Shown here: one piece after another, positions 63,024-64,000 of the stretch
Position numbering within the stretch: the first letter of the stretch is position 1
Layout of the letters: the number at the start of each line of letters is the position of its first letter
Assembly: GCA_018057825.1 (NCBI GenBank)
Contig: JAGPCY010000005.1
Coordinates: 186,001-250,000 of the forward strand
DNA from: Kofleriaceae bacterium
GTDB lineage: Bacteria; Myxococcota_A; Polyangia; Haliangiales; Haliangiaceae
Reading direction: 5' to 3'
Length of the DNA: 64,000 bases
Translations under genes and position numbers: made by a program
Notes under the pieces: generated by a model
Seen by the model: the letters and a program-made list of their open reading frames with translations, nothing else
Told to the model about the DNA's origin: nothing
Databases searched by the model: none

Positions 63024-64000
<977 letters not shown>

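Overview
The window is very GC-rich, densely coded bacterial chromosome. It most likely comes from a myxobacterium-type deltaproteobacterium (Myxococcota, perhaps the Haliangium/Kofleria side). This is inferred from three things: MYXO-CTERM sorting tails (Cys-containing tail, membrane helix, Arg cluster) on two secreted proteins; many lipoproteins with low-complexity Asp/Ala or Pro linkers; and a eukaryote-like Ser/Thr kinase with PEGA domains beside an FHA sigma-54 activator. About 51 genes are supported. No rRNA, tRNA, CRISPR array, insertion sequence or prophage was seen.

Layout. 1-5 kb: an NRDE/TANGO2 gene, then an orphan contractile-injection spike set (large unknown protein, free beta-helix tip, PAAR protein, methyltransferase). 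5-9 kb: two radical SAM/B12-type genes and a phytanoyl-CoA dioxygenase. 9-12.4 kb: HEAT-like lipoprotein, QueE, TetR, and a divergent Coq4-family gene with a TetR-type palindrome. 12.5-17.2 kb: enolase, homoserine dehydrogenase, acyl-CoA thioesterase, GlpX (central metabolism). 17.2-27 kb: signalling and envelope genes: PEGA kinase, an in-frame fusion of a SpoIID-type protein with an amidase lipoprotein, an FG-GAP protein, a TPR-like protein, a Cys-rich lipoprotein and an FHA/sigma-54 activator. 27-36.8 kb: aconitase, C45-type acyltransferase with its TetR, a candidate C39-fold cysteine peptidase, pirin, LysR, lipase. 36.9-42.7 kb: RelA/SpoT-like protein, thioredoxin, HemX-like and HemA, MFS exporter. 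42.8-50.8 kb: GH18, KAS III, histidine kinase, MurJ, HEAT protein, LexA. 51-59 kb: TonB-like protein, MBL hydrolase, phosphoesterase, beta-propeller lipoprotein, collagen-like protein. 59-64 kb: M43 metalloprotease, phosphohexomutase, and a sigma-54 activator that runs off the window.

Three kinds of non-coding structure stand out. (1) Arrays of a degenerate hexamer CSGAGN (N = A, G or T, almost never C) fill all five convergent gaps longer than 100 bp, plus one co-directional gap after lexA. (2) A roughly 70-bp two-hairpin element occurs twice, 47 kb apart, and one stem shows a compensatory base-pair change. (3) Three tandem 71-78 bp repeats carrying CACGTG-type and GGGTTCCGGAAACCC palindromes lie upstream of the collagen-like operon. 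Many genes are translationally coupled by 1-4 bp start/stop overlaps.
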